DNA of 64,000 nucleotides from JBJHBP01 sp050485645 (GTDB taxonomy: Bacteria; Pseudomonadota; Gammaproteobacteria; Steroidobacterales; Rariloculaceae). Below are positions 53,826-63,341 of the stretch, one piece after another; position 1 is the stretch's first letter; each line of letters starts with the position of its first letter. The stretch spans positions 163,822 through 227,821 of the forward strand of contig JBJHBT010000001.1 of the NCBI GenBank assembly GCA_050485645.1. Reading direction: 5' to 3'. The position numbers were made by a program, and so were the translations under genes. The notes beneath the pieces are model-generated. The model saw only the letters and a program-made list of their open reading frames with translations, was not told the origin of the DNA and made no database searches.

Positions 53826-55349
53826 TCAACCGGTTGTGGTCGGTAACTGTCCGCATCTATTGAACTGGTCGCGTTTGTATATCAATGACCCGACAGCCAG
53901 GTGATAGTCGAGCCGCTCGCCACCCCAGCGACTGCGACAGGTGTGGGTGTCGATCGGAGGCCCGTGTTCGCGATGGAAGGTGGACAGTGCATCCGGATGG
54001 CCTGCCACGATTCCGCGGAATCGTCCGGCGCCGCCGATGCGAGTGCCGTCGGGGCGACGAAAGAGGAAGCGCGTGGTGGGTCCGGTTGTCGATGCGTCCA
54101 CATTCGCGTGTGTTTCCTTTCGTCCTCTGCAGATTTCCACGCTGAACCCGCCCTCATGAATCAGCCGATGATGAAAGCGGCACAAAAGCACAAGATTATC
54201 GAGCCGCGTGGCGCCGCCATCGGCCCAGTGATGCACGTGGTGACCCTCCACGTAGAGCGTGTGCGTGCAGCCCGGAAACTGGCAGCCGCCATCGCGGGCC
54301 TTCAGCGCCCGCTGCAGTGAGGGTGGGATGCTGCGTGTGCGCCGACCGACATCCACTGGCGTACGATCGGCGCCTTCGACCATGCCGACCAGCGTGGAAC
54401 CGCAGGCCAGGCGTCGTGCGGTTTCAGCAGCCAGACGCGGGCCGGACTCCAGCTCGCAACGTTCAGGGCGATTGATGTCTGGACTGACGCTGGTGGCGGG
54501 CGTCTCACTCAGCAGCGTCTGATCGATGTGGACGACCACCTGATAGCGATCGGCGTTGTTAGAGGTTCGGTTCAGCTCAGGCGGTCGGCTCAGGAAGTGC
54601 TCGGCCAGCCACCGCAATGCGTCGGCGCGACGGGCTGCGGGCGTCGTTTCGTTTTCAGACAGCACCGACTCGGGGGTACGACCTCTGCAACACGATTCCG
54701 CGGAATCGTCGTCTGCCGACTCATCGCCAGAATCGGGAGAGTCGGGAGAGTCGGCGGCCCGCAATGCCTCCTCGGCCACCTGCAAGGCCTTCACAACCAG
54801 CGCGCCAACCTCAGCCGGCAGCCGTGCCTGAATGAAGAGCGTGCCATCGTCGTCGTAGTAATGATTCAGGTAGCGCTGCTGATGCGCGGCCATGGCCTCG
54901 CGCGATTCTTCGAGCCGCTCCACGCGTCGATAAAGCCGCACAACCTTTTCCACATGCGCTGCCGTGCCGTGCAATGCGATGTTCATCAGGTCGGCCTCGT
55001 TGTCGGGCCGCGCAACTCGCGTCATGGCGCGAACCTTGGAATACGACACCTGCCCGGCCGCGAATGCGGCGCTGATTTCCGGCAGAACTTTCAGCGCATT
55101 CGCCACGCGCACCTTCTCGCGTGCCGCAACAATGCCGATGCCGCACTGCCAGTTCAGCCAGTGCGCACAATCCCGGCAACCGTGGTATCCCCAGCCCTGC
55201 TGTTCATCGAAGTCGCGCACGAGATCGAGAAACCGGGCGGTGGCCGCATTGATATGCCCCCACAGTTCGGTGATCTCGCGTTCGAGATGGTCGTGGGGGT
55301 ATTCCGGCGGGGCGAGAGAAGCGGCGGCGAAGGCGGACCGGGCTTGCAT
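53826..55349 (-). CDS. DUF222 (13E12-type) HNH endonuclease
   Basis: A 507-residue protein of the 13E12/DUF222-HNH family. DUF222 covers about 20-330 (EREITELWGHINAATARFLDLVRDFD, YHGCRDCAHWLNWQCGIGI, VSYSKVRAMTRVA). The HNH nuclease (about 345-400) reads GCQFPGCTHTLYVEGHHVHHWADGG and LCRFHHRLIHEGG, with all zinc/active-site His and Cys present. It is expected to nick or cut DNA. It is single-copy in this window. The start, ATG at 55349, lies 13 bases after a LexA-type box. A 13-base direct repeat at 53754-53766 and 53770-53782 sits between its end and the DUF1538 operon. A Ser/Asp-rich linker (about 205-235) separates subdomains. Confidence 0.92.
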   Translation of the reverse strand: MQARSAFAAASLAPPEYPHDHLEREITELWGHINAATARFLDLVRDFDEQQGWGYHGCRDCAHWLNWQCGIGIVAAREKVRVANALKVLPEISAAFAAGQVSYSKVRAMTRVARPDNEADLMNIALHGTAAHVEKVVRLYRRVERLEESREAMAAHQQRYLNHYYDDDGTLFIQARLPAEVGALVVKALQVAEEALRAADSPDSPDSGDESADDDSAESCCRGRTPESVLSENETTPAARRADALRWLAEHFLSRPPELNRTSNNADRYQVVVHIDQTLLSETPATSVSPDINRPERCELESGPRLAAETARRLACGSTLVGMVEGADRTPVDVGRRTRSIPPSLQRALKARDGGCQFPGCTHTLYVEGHHVHHWADGGATRLDNLVLLCRFHHRLIHEGGFSVEICRGRKETHANVDASTTGPTTRFLFRRPDGTRIGGAGRFRGIVAGHPDALSTFHREHGPPIDTHTCRSRWGGERLDYHLAVGSLIYKRDQFNRCGQLPTTTG

Positions 55350-55362
55350 GGCACACTCCGAA

Positions 55363-55382
55363 GACTGTACTGATATACAGTA
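55363..55382 (-). promoter_or_regulatory. LexA/SOS box upstream of the HNH endonuclease gene
   Basis: The sequence GACTGTACTGATATACAGTA contains the exact CTGT-N8-ACAG core and matches 16 of 20 positions of the Escherichia coli LexA consensus. It lies 14 bases before the start codon of the HNH gene, where bound LexA would block transcription. Confidence 0.75.
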
Positions 55383-55968
55383 TTTTAGCCCGCGGAGTCG
55401 CTGTGATCAACCTCGAACTCATAACATGAGCGGCTGACCGCTGCCCCTATGCCCGGATGCGGTTGGGACAGCGCGGCAAGCCGATTTCGCACACGGCCAG
55501 CGAAGGGTTCGCTCCCCTCGATCCGTGCTTGTTGCGATGCTACAGGGCAGTGCAATGAAACTATTTTCGAGATCTTGACACCTCGAGTGGTCAGCGCGAT
55601 CTCCTACGCCGTTTCCAGCCGGATAATCCCGCCCGGGCGTCCATGCGGATCGCCCTCGTGATGCCATCCCACATCTTGTCAGACGAGCAAGCGAACAAGC
55701 AGCTGTCCGACACGAGAACAGCCTCTTGCGATCTGGCTTGCTCGCCAGCCTCGCGGGTTACCCATCCAGGGGAGGTGTTAGCACGTACAGTACAACAGCT
55801 GCTGCTCATTATTTGCTACCACAGAGCAGCAGCCGAAGTGCCCGGACGTGTGCTTGCTGGACAAGTGGATTTGACGGCACAACCTGACTATGCTCACACA
55901 CACAACAATGGGGCGACGGAAGTCCTGGTCACCGGGCTTCCATCCGGAAAACCAAGGCGGGAGACACA
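55383..55968. other. Intergenic region between HNH and MoaF-like genes
   Basis: About 590 bases with no convincing gene; short frames on both strands lack start signals or known motifs. At 55798-55833 is an exact 10-base inverted repeat GCTGCTGCTC-N16-GAGCAGCAGC, about 135 bases before the MoaF-like start. No T-tract follows, so it may be an operator or RNA hairpin rather than a terminator. Confidence 0.5.
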
Positions 55969-57747
55969 ATGCCAATGCGAATACCGATGCATCGCTACGA
56001 GTACACCAGACTGACACCGGATCAGATCGGGCGCGCGCTGCGGGCGACAGAGGCCGGTCCCACCAGTGTGTCTACCTTCTCCGATGCACTGACGGACAGG
56101 TCATTGCGAATTGTCACCCGGGACGGCCCCGTCCTTGAGTACCGCTTCGGCTCCAACGGGCGCCTGACCCTTTCCGAAAATGGCGGCAGGAATGTGTCAG
56201 CCGGCTACGGAGAGCTGACCCTGAATCAAATGGTGTTCTTCTCTCACATGATTCCAGGCGAGCAGAAAGGCTACAACGTCTGCATCGATCAGGACACCAA
56301 TCTGGTCACGGTCTTCGAGGTGTGGTTTTCCAGCGGTCGCACGGAAAACACCCTCGGCGGCACCACGGTCACCGTCCCCGACAGGGAAGTGCAGCGGCAG
56401 ATTTACTTCGGTTACATCGACAACGGGCAGGAGCCCCCCGAGAACCTTCACCACTACACGAATCGCCTGGAGGGCAAGGGACTCTACTGGAAGCAGGACA
56501 CGGGCATAGAGACGCTTGAGTACTATGCATCGGTAGCCAACACCAATTTCGTCGAGCTGACCCGGCATATCGACAATCTGAGCTGGGTGAGCCCTTCGGA
56601 TTACGTGCTCGTCGACCACCGCACTTTCATCTACGACAGAACCGAAGTGGAGTTCTCCGGCATACACACCTGCTTCATCGCCGATCTGTTCAGATGCGAG
56701 CAGGTCGGCGTGCGTCTCGGCTTCAACGAGAACGACGAACTCGAGTACTACGTGTTCCGGGGTACCGGCAAGGTCGTCGGGCAGCTCACCTATCTCGAGC
56801 CGTTCGACGAACATGGCCGTGTGCCATTGTTCGCGCAGACGAACCCGAATCCGGAAAAGGGAACGCGCACGACATATCGCCCGGTCCACGATTTCACGTG
56901 GATGTCGGACGACGAAGTCCATGAGGCGGCCGAACGCAGGACGTCGGCCTTCCGCGGCGGGCCGAACGCCGTTCCCCAAGTGGTCCCGTCGGGCCATAAC
57001 ATGCCCTTCTCCGACATTCTCGTCGGCAAAGCATTCACGCTACGCTTTGATCACGGTGGCCCGGTCAGGGATTACCGGATCAATGACCGGTTCACGCTCG
57101 AGTATCGGGACCACAGTGAGAACATCTGGCGTGAGGCCGACTACCGCGCCTACGAAGGCGATGACAATCTAGCCTGGTTCAGCCACATCCTGCCGGACAG
57201 CCGACCCCGCGCCAGCGTGCAGGTCGCTGTCGACTTCACAAACGGGCTCGCCACCAGCATCGAGTCCCACATGGGAACGCCCTACTACGGTAACGAAACC
57301 ACCTATCGCGCGATCTTTGGCGTCGTGGAGATGGATGGTCTCGATGCGCCGATGTACACACGGCACGCGTTCACCGACGAGCTGGTTGGCCATGCCTGGT
57401 CATGGTCCTATTCAGACCAGCTGACCTCGATGCATCTGTACGGCTCACCGAATTCGATGTCGTGGACGATATTCACCGCCAACCAGACCATGGGATCGCA
57501 GTGGTGCTCACCGTGCATCTACGTGAAGCTCCGCGATGGTGTATACCTTTTCTGTCAGAACGAAGAAGCCTGCAACGGTGTCCAGATGATCGCGCTGATC
57601 AACACCAAGATCTCCCATGACTGCGGTTTCAGCTTCAACGGCGGGGCAAACGGCGTGAGCCTCGGCACGACTGGCGGGATCGGGCGCCATATCGGCCAGT
57701 TCGATATCAACGGATATTTCGGTCCGAACAGGGGGACGCAGGCATGA
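55969..57747 (+). CDS. MoaF-like protein with repeated lipocalin-type domains
   Basis: A 592-residue protein resembling MoaF, a lipocalin-fold family. At least two copies of the module are seen: an N-terminal DRSLRIVTRDGPVLEYRFGSNG and a later GKAFTLRFDHGGPVRDYRIN, with a C-terminal MoaF-type stretch (LVGHAWSWSYSDQLTSMHLYGSPNSMSW). A Cys-rich C-terminal part (SQWCSPCIYV, LFCQNEEACNG, SHDCGFSF) is unusual. There is no signal peptide. MoaF is named for molybdenum cofactor synthesis, but no moa genes are nearby, so that role is doubtful. CGGGAG lies just before the ATG. The stop overlaps the next gene (ATGA). Confidence 0.75.
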   Translation: MPMRIPMHRYEYTRLTPDQIGRALRATEAGPTSVSTFSDALTDRSLRIVTRDGPVLEYRFGSNGRLTLSENGGRNVSAGYGELTLNQMVFFSHMIPGEQKGYNVCIDQDTNLVTVFEVWFSSGRTENTLGGTTVTVPDREVQRQIYFGYIDNGQEPPENLHHYTNRLEGKGLYWKQDTGIETLEYYASVANTNFVELTRHIDNLSWVSPSDYVLVDHRTFIYDRTEVEFSGIHTCFIADLFRCEQVGVRLGFNENDELEYYVFRGTGKVVGQLTYLEPFDEHGRVPLFAQTNPNPEKGTRTTYRPVHDFTWMSDDEVHEAAERRTSAFRGGPNAVPQVVPSGHNMPFSDILVGKAFTLRFDHGGPVRDYRINDRFTLEYRDHSENIWREADYRAYEGDDNLAWFSHILPDSRPRASVQVAVDFTNGLATSIESHMGTPYYGNETTYRAIFGVVEMDGLDAPMYTRHAFTDELVGHAWSWSYSDQLTSMHLYGSPNSMSWTIFTANQTMGSQWCSPCIYVKLRDGVYLFCQNEEACNGVQMIALINTKISHDCGFSFNGGANGVSLGTTGGIGRHIGQFDINGYFGPNRGTQA

Positions 57748-58502
57748 CGAACATCCCTGAGCGCGACAGGTCGCCGAACGCAGCTTCTGCCGGCGTCAGC
57801 CGTCGCTCCTTTTTCTGGAAACTGGGGGCAGGTGTCTCGACGGCACTGGCCTCGACGGTGACCCTGGCGCGTTCCGGCCCCGGTGACGCCAACGACCTGT
57901 CCCTGCGGGTGACCCTGCTCGAAGAAGAAAAGACGCTTCGCAGCTTCCATCGCGCCTTTGAACAGGCGATGGACAATGGCCTGTATGACGAAGTCATCGA
58001 CATGTTCGCCGAAGACGCGCAGGTCATCTTCAATGGCGGTGTCTTCGAGAAACGCCGCCAGGGTATCAGCCGTCTCTATCACGATCACTTCCGGCCGGCG
58101 AAGGCAGGCAAGCGCATGGAACAGGCGCCCGGCTTCGAGCTTGATGCCGACCAGCAGCAGGACAGCGTGGAAGTGTCAGCGGACCGCCTGTCCGCCAGGG
58201 CCAGGTTCACGTACTCGATCCTGGCAGGCGTGCCTGTCGAGACGGCGTCATCGCTGGCCCGCATGGCCCGACTTCACGGAGGAGGCATGCGGACGTGGTG
58301 GGAAGGCGGCGTCTACAACATAGGTTATCGCAGAGATACGGTCGATGGGCACTGGACGATCAGCCAACTCGAATACAACACGCTGTCCCGTGCTGACTAT
58401 CGCCCGGGCAGGACGTATGCGATGCCGATCACGGTGGCGGCCATTGCAACGACCTACCCCGCAGACCCCAAGGGCCCGGATGCCCTGGTTCGAGCGAGCT
58501 GA
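57744..58502 (+). CDS. Tat-exported NTF2/SnoaL-like protein
   Basis: A 252-residue protein. A twin-arginine signal (VSRRSFFWKLGAGVSTALAS, about residues 18-37) is followed by a SnoaL-like fold (about 60-225): LRSFHRAFEQAMDNGLYDEVIDMFAEDAQVIFNGGVFEKRRQGISRLYHDHF and the beta sheet end WWEGGVYNIGYRRDTVDGHWTISQLEYN. SnoaL-like domains bind small hydrophobic or polyketide-like substrates; no catalytic residues are certain. It is translationally coupled to the MoaF-like gene, and both probably handle the same compound. About 220 bases then separate it from the CRISPR array. Confidence 0.8.
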   Translation: MTNIPERDRSPNAASAGVSRRSFFWKLGAGVSTALASTVTLARSGPGDANDLSLRVTLLEEEKTLRSFHRAFEQAMDNGLYDEVIDMFAEDAQVIFNGGVFEKRRQGISRLYHDHFRPAKAGKRMEQAPGFELDADQQQDSVEVSADRLSARARFTYSILAGVPVETASSLARMARLHGGGMRTWWEGGVYNIGYRRDTVDGHWTISQLEYNTLSRADYRPGRTYAMPITVAAIATTYPADPKGPDALVRAS

Positions 58503-58721
58503 CGTATCGGGACAACAGGCTCTCGTGCTCTCGTACAAGGAAAGCCCTCGTACAACGGCTTCGTAGTTCCTCAAGGCGCCAAGGTGGCACAAGGCGGCCC
58601 CGGGCGCATTCTCTACACGGCATCCGGCGCAGCACCCGTCTCCAGGAGTCGTCGAGATCGCTCAAGCGAGCGCCCAGAAGGAAATCCGTTCGCACGCGAG
58701 CACAGAGAACTGTGCGTTACC

Positions 58722-61086
58722 GGCTCAATGAGGCTTCGGCATAGCAGCGCGGAAAACCGTCCTGAAGTCGCGCGACTGCCTTGTCGTATTCCTGCTTCAA
58801 TGAGGCCGCGGCATAACGCCGCGGAAAACTCCGCAATGCGCGGCACGACGTTCACGGGTGTAAGGCTTCAATGAGGCCGCGGCATAACGCCGCGGAAAAC
58901 ACCGAGGAAGTGCGCAACCGCTACAAGGATCAGATGCTTCAATGAGGCCGCGGCATAACGCCGCGGAAAACCAGCTTTTGGTTCTCGCAAAGTGTCTCGT
59001 CGCCGTTCGGCTTCAATGAGGCCGCGGCATAACGCCGCGGAAAACGTGGCTGGCTGATTGTGAACTACCTGGAGTACCGCAGGCTTCAATGAGGCCGCGG
59101 CATAACGCCGCGGAAAACGGTGATGCGTGGCTGTCGCGCGCGCCGACTGAGACTCGGCTTCAATGAGGCCGCGGCATAACGCCGCGGAAAACCGCGCTCG
59201 CACGTGGCGGCGCTGTTCGAGCTCGAAGCTTCAATGAGGCCGCGGCATAACGCCGCGGAAAACCGAAGTCGAACCGGGGTGCGCTGTGACCGCCGATTAC
59301 GCTTCAATGAGGCCGCGGCATAACGCCGCGGAAAACGAGCGTGGCGGTGCTGCAGATCGCCCAGGCGCACGCCGCTTCAATGAGGCCGCGGCATAACGCC
59401 GCGGAAAACTCCGCATCGAGTCGATCAAGCCGGTGGCGCGCGCTGAGCTTCAATGAGGCCGCGGCATAACGCCGCGGAAAACCACCAGATACACGCCTTT
59501 GTCCGTCTTCTTCCGCGGGCTTCAATGAGGCCGCGGCATAACGCCGCGGAAAACGGGGGAGGGGGGGTAGTCAGCCTACCGGGGGTGTACCATTGCTTCA
59601 ATGAGGCCGCGGCATAACGCCGCGGAAAACGGCATTCAATCGTGTTCTGTGTGGACATCAAACATGCGCTTCAATGAGGCCGCGGCATAACGCCGCGGAA
59701 AACGGAGGTCGAAGCGGGCCTGCGCCGCGGCGACATGATGCTTCAATGAGGCCGCGGCATAACGCCGCGGAAAACGGGAAAATACGATCGGGATCAGCGG
59801 ATAGTGATCGCCGCTTCAATGAGGCCGCGGCATAACGCCGCGGAAAACCGCGAGCAGCTGCAGAGCATCGGCTGGGACAACGTCACGCTTCAATGAGGCC
59901 GCGGCATAACGCCGCGGAAAACGCTGCAGCTGGTTGACGATGCCGCGCGCCATGTTCCGGCTTCAATGAGGCCGCGGCATAACGCCGCGGAAAACCTGAT
60001 GGCCTGGTGTCGGCGTATTCCAACGAGGCCAGGCTTCAATGAGGCCGCGGCATAACGCCGCGGAAAACTACCGGGCAGCAATTCCTTGCCGCCTTTCTTC
60101 ACCTTGCTTCAATGAGGCCGCGGCATAACGCCGCGGAAAACCGCGGCTGAAGCGGACGCGGCGGCCGAAGCTGAGCACGCTTCAATGAGGCCGCGGCATA
60201 ACGCCGCGGAAAACCTGACGGATCCGGACGAGGCAGCGGAGCCACCGGCGCTTCAATGAGGCCGCGGCATAACGCCGCGGAAAACCCCATCCCCACCGCC
60301 CCGTGATTCCGGGCGTGCGCTCGCTTCAATGAGGCCGCGGCATAACGCCGCGGAAAACAGACCGGCTCGGCCCTCTTCAACAGTTCCTATATTTAGCTTC
60401 AATGAGGCCGCGGCATAACGCCGCGGAAAACCCCAGGAACACCAGGCCGGTGCCGACACCCTGCGCCCCGCTTCAATGAGGCCGCGGCATAACGCCGCGG
60501 AAAACCCCGCTGTCGTCGCTACAAAGTATGGCGGTGATTCTACAGGCTTCAATGAGGCCGCGGCATAACGCCGCGGAAAACCTCGATAGCCGTGCATCGA
60601 GCAGCGTGCCGACGGTGCTTCAATGAGGCCGCGGCATAACGCCGCGGAAAACCTTCGACAGCACGCGCTCGGCGTCGGCGCACTCCGGCTTCAATGAGGC
60701 CGCGGCATAACGCCGCGGAAAACCGACCAGCTCGCGCGTGCGGCGCATGCCGGCGAAAGGCTTCAATGAGGCCGCGGCATAACGCCGCGGAAAACATCGC
60801 GAACACCTTCCGGCGGGCGCGCGGCTTGCAGCTTCAATGAGGCCGCGGCATAACGCCGCGGAAAACTCGAACGTCTCCGCGATCGCCGGCGCCAGGCCCG
60901 AGAGCTTCAATGAGGCCGCGGCATAACGCCGCGGAAAACGTCCTCGAGCGTCTGCAGGTCGCGGCCGAGCCGGACCACGCTTCAATGAGGCCGCGGCATA
61001 ACGCCGCGGAAAACGCCGGCCGGGTAGGCCAGCGGCACGGCCATGTGCCGGCTTCAATGAGGCCGCGGCATAACGCCGCGGAAAAC
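58722..61086 (-). CRISPR. CRISPR array, 33 repeats of 36 bases and 32 spacers
   Basis: I count 33 repeat units with spacers of 35-40 bases (period 71-76). The plus-strand repeat starts GCTTCAATGAGGCCGCGG and ends AACGCCGCGGAAAAC. Repeats 2-33 appear identical, while the one at 58722-58757 has seven mismatches. A decayed terminal repeat marks the leader-distal end, so the leader lies at the 61 kb side and transcription is on the minus strand. In that sense the repeat begins GTTTTC, ends ATTGAAGC and holds the hairpin CCGCGGC-GTTAT-GCCGCGG. The last repeat is at 61051-61086. Protein frames running through the array are artefacts. Confidence 0.97.
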
Positions 61087-61322
61087 AGCCCGCTGTGAAC
61101 GCCGCTCGCTGCGCTGTCTGTAGCACCGCTTTTCGAGCGCTCCTTCGTTCCGCTGCCAACAATACACACGGAGCCTGTCACTAGCAAGCCGAAACACAAA
61201 AATACTCCTATTTTTCAAAGAGCTATACAACTTCGAGCACTGCCCGGCAAGAGCGGCACTATCACAGCGCTCGCCAGGGGCAGGCGGACACCGGAACCCT
61301 TGCACTACGCTGATCCACAAAA
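61087..61322 (-). promoter_or_regulatory. CRISPR leader region
   Basis: A 236-base non-coding stretch between the array and cas2. It is the side next to the intact end repeat and includes the only AT-rich patch nearby (61195-61235), which on the minus strand reads CTCTTTGAAAAATAGGAG and then TATTTTTG, a fair promoter-like region. Exact promoter elements are not assigned. Confidence 0.65.
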
Positions 61323-61613
61323 CTATACGATTACCGGTGCTCGGACCACCGATTCGAAGTTCTTCCCCAGACTAACCACTCTGGGCGATACCTTGTCCGC
61401 AGGACCAATGTCCATGATGACAACGTGATCGTCGCGATGGTGGATCAGTTCGTCGAGCAAGGCGATCAACTCCGCATGACGTTGCCTGCTCATACGGCAT
61501 TGGAACACCGAGAGCTGCACCCACTCACCGTATCCGTTCATGAGCTTGAATATACGGCGCCATCGCCTCCGGTCCGAAATGTCGTACGCCACAAGATACA
61601 GGTGCTCGTCCAT
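61323..61613 (-). CDS. cas2: CRISPR-associated endoribonuclease-fold protein Cas2
   Basis: A 96-residue protein with the Cas2 ferredoxin-like fold: LYLVAYDISDRRRWRRIFKLMNGYGEWVQLSVFQCRMS. The catalytic-site Asp of the first strand (YDISD) is present. It pairs with Cas1 to insert new spacers. It starts seven bases after the Cas4-Cas1 stop, so the two are one operon, and it ends at the leader. Confidence 0.96.
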   Translation of the reverse strand: MDEHLYLVAYDISDRRRWRRIFKLMNGYGEWVQLSVFQCRMSRQRHAELIALLDELIHHRDDHVVIMDIGPADKVSPRVVSLGKNFESVVRAPVIV

Positions 61614-61619
61614 CTGCCT

Positions 61620-63341
61620 TTACCTTGTAGTGAAATTCGGATGATCCGGGATCTCACCGAGCAGACATCTCGCGAGGAGACGGGCCTGGATTTCGAGTAA
61701 TCGACGGTAGCTGACGCGGTAGTTGAACAGCGGATGCGTCACCTCTTGGCTCAAACGACGCTCGAACGTACCGATAAAGCGTTTACGCCCGTCGCTCGTC
61801 AACGCGACACTCCCGGCGGCACTGATGAAATCGCTGGGACGCACTTCACCATTGTTGATGGCCTGGATGACAGTAGAGTCCGCAATCAGAGGTCGGAACG
61901 GTTCCATCATATCCAGCGCCAGTGCCGGGCGACCGTATCGCGGCTGATGATAGAATCCTCGATACGCGTCGAAACCGACACCCGAGAGCGTCACCGTCCA
62001 CAATCGGGCCAATAGCGCGTATGCGTACGACAGCATGGCGTTTACCGGATCCGTTGGCGGCCGCCGATTACGCGTCGTGAAGTCGAACGCCATCGATCCG
62101 GATTCATCAGGGCGACGCAACATGCCGGAAAACACACCGAAGTACCGCGATGCAGCCGCCCCTTCAACGCCCAGAAGCTCCTGGATGTCCACCGCCTTGC
62201 GTACACGCCGAAGGTCGGCTCGCAGCCCGTCAAGGACGTCCTCCGGTCTTTCGTCGTCCTTCCAGTTCCTTCTCAGCAGAGTCCGGCAGTTCTGGATTTT
62301 CGCCTCTACCAGGCCCTTGGCCAGACGCAGGCACTGCTGTTCGTCGAAACTGGCCCGGTACTGTGCAGTGCGGATTTCAACGTTCTTGTGCCCGGTACCG
62401 ACGGTGTGGCCCATGAACCAGCCACCGTAGGAATGCCAGCTGACCGGGATCTCCCTGCGCATGAGTTCCTGCAGACAGGGCGTTGTAATGTACACATTAC
62501 CCATCACGACGACCTGCGAGACATCGATGATACGCACTGACTGGACCTTTTCGTCCTCAACGGTTACATCGAACCTCTCAGCCTTCTTCGACAGCTTGGC
62601 GCCTCGGGCCTGAACGTACAAAGGCATGGCGCTGTCGCGAACAACGGACAGCGGCCGGGGACTCAGGCCGTTCTCGTGCCGGATGGCGTTGATTTCGTCG
62701 GGGAGGCAGATCCCGACCAGAGAGCACCGCGGGCATTTGGGACTGTCCTGCAGTGGCGGCGGAATTTGTCCGCCGGCGGCCACGAACCTGAGCCCTTCTA
62801 TCGCGTTGCGCGCCACCGCGCGCAGTTCATCATCGAACCGTACACTCACCCTTTCCCTGGATTCGGCAAAGTACAGCGCACCTTCCTCGCAGACGTATCC
62901 GTGTTCCTCCAGGATCATTCCCTGCACGCACAGTTGCACACGTTCCGGTTCATAGGCGCCTTTCGCAACATGCGGTCGCTTTCCCCGCTTGTAGTCGACA
63001 GGGGTGACACGAGACCCCTCACCTTCCACCAGGTCCATTTTGGCAATCAGACCAAGACGGTTCGATGACAGCGTGATCGAGCGCGAATGGAAGCGCTGCT
63101 CGTCAGCGGCATCCGGGGCGGGCAGATCTCCCGACGGCTTGTCTACCCGCCTGTGGCGGTAACGTCCGTCGACCGTATCTGCCGAGTCCGCCCACTCCCC
63201 CTGCACCCACTCAAGGTAAGCCAGCCGCGGACAATACTGGTACTCGTTGACCATGCGTGCCGGCAGCAACGGCATATCGCCGGAGAACTCCGGGAAAGGC
63301 AGCGGCAGCTCATGCTGCGATGCAATCGGCGTATCGTTCAT
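61620..63341 (-). CDS. Cas4-Cas1 fusion integrase
   Basis: A 573-residue fusion. The Cas4 part (about 1-220) is a RecB-like exonuclease with the four iron-sulphur cysteines at 37, 203, 206 and 212 (YQYCPR, CPRCSLVGIC), metal site D103, D116 and K118 (PVDYKRG) and QLCVQGMILEE. The Cas1 part (about 238-573) has the metal residues E393 (GVEGAAASRYFGVF), H465 and D477/E480 (GFYHQPRYGRPALALDMMEPFRP). Fused Cas4-Cas1 is known mainly from type I-G (formerly I-U) and some V-B systems. It trims prespacers and integrates them next to the leader. The ATG at 63341 is preferred over one four codons upstream. Confidence 0.96.
   Translation of the reverse strand: MNDTPIASQHELPLPFPEFSGDMPLLPARMVNEYQYCPRLAYLEWVQGEWADSADTVDGRYRHRRVDKPSGDLPAPDAADEQRFHSRSITLSSNRLGLIAKMDLVEGEGSRVTPVDYKRGKRPHVAKGAYEPERVQLCVQGMILEEHGYVCEEGALYFAESRERVSVRFDDELRAVARNAIEGLRFVAAGGQIPPPLQDSPKCPRCSLVGICLPDEINAIRHENGLSPRPLSVVRDSAMPLYVQARGAKLSKKAERFDVTVEDEKVQSVRIIDVSQVVVMGNVYITTPCLQELMRREIPVSWHSYGGWFMGHTVGTGHKNVEIRTAQYRASFDEQQCLRLAKGLVEAKIQNCRTLLRRNWKDDERPEDVLDGLRADLRRVRKAVDIQELLGVEGAAASRYFGVFSGMLRRPDESGSMAFDFTTRNRRPPTDPVNAMLSYAYALLARLWTVTLSGVGFDAYRGFYHQPRYGRPALALDMMEPFRPLIADSTVIQAINNGEVRPSDFISAAGSVALTSDGRKRFIGTFERRLSQEVTHPLFNYRVSYRRLLEIQARLLARCLLGEIPDHPNFTTR

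Noticed and set aside
58868..61320. Chain of minus-strand open frames rich in repeated RYAAASLK and SAALCRGLIEA peptides
   Set aside because: They are translations of the CRISPR repeat in three frames, not repeat proteins.
58722..63341. Type V-B assignment because of the Cas4-Cas1 fusion
   Set aside because: No Cas12b-size gene and no tracrRNA-like anti-repeat seen; type I-G fits the fusion and the ATTGAAGC repeat end better, though it is not proven.
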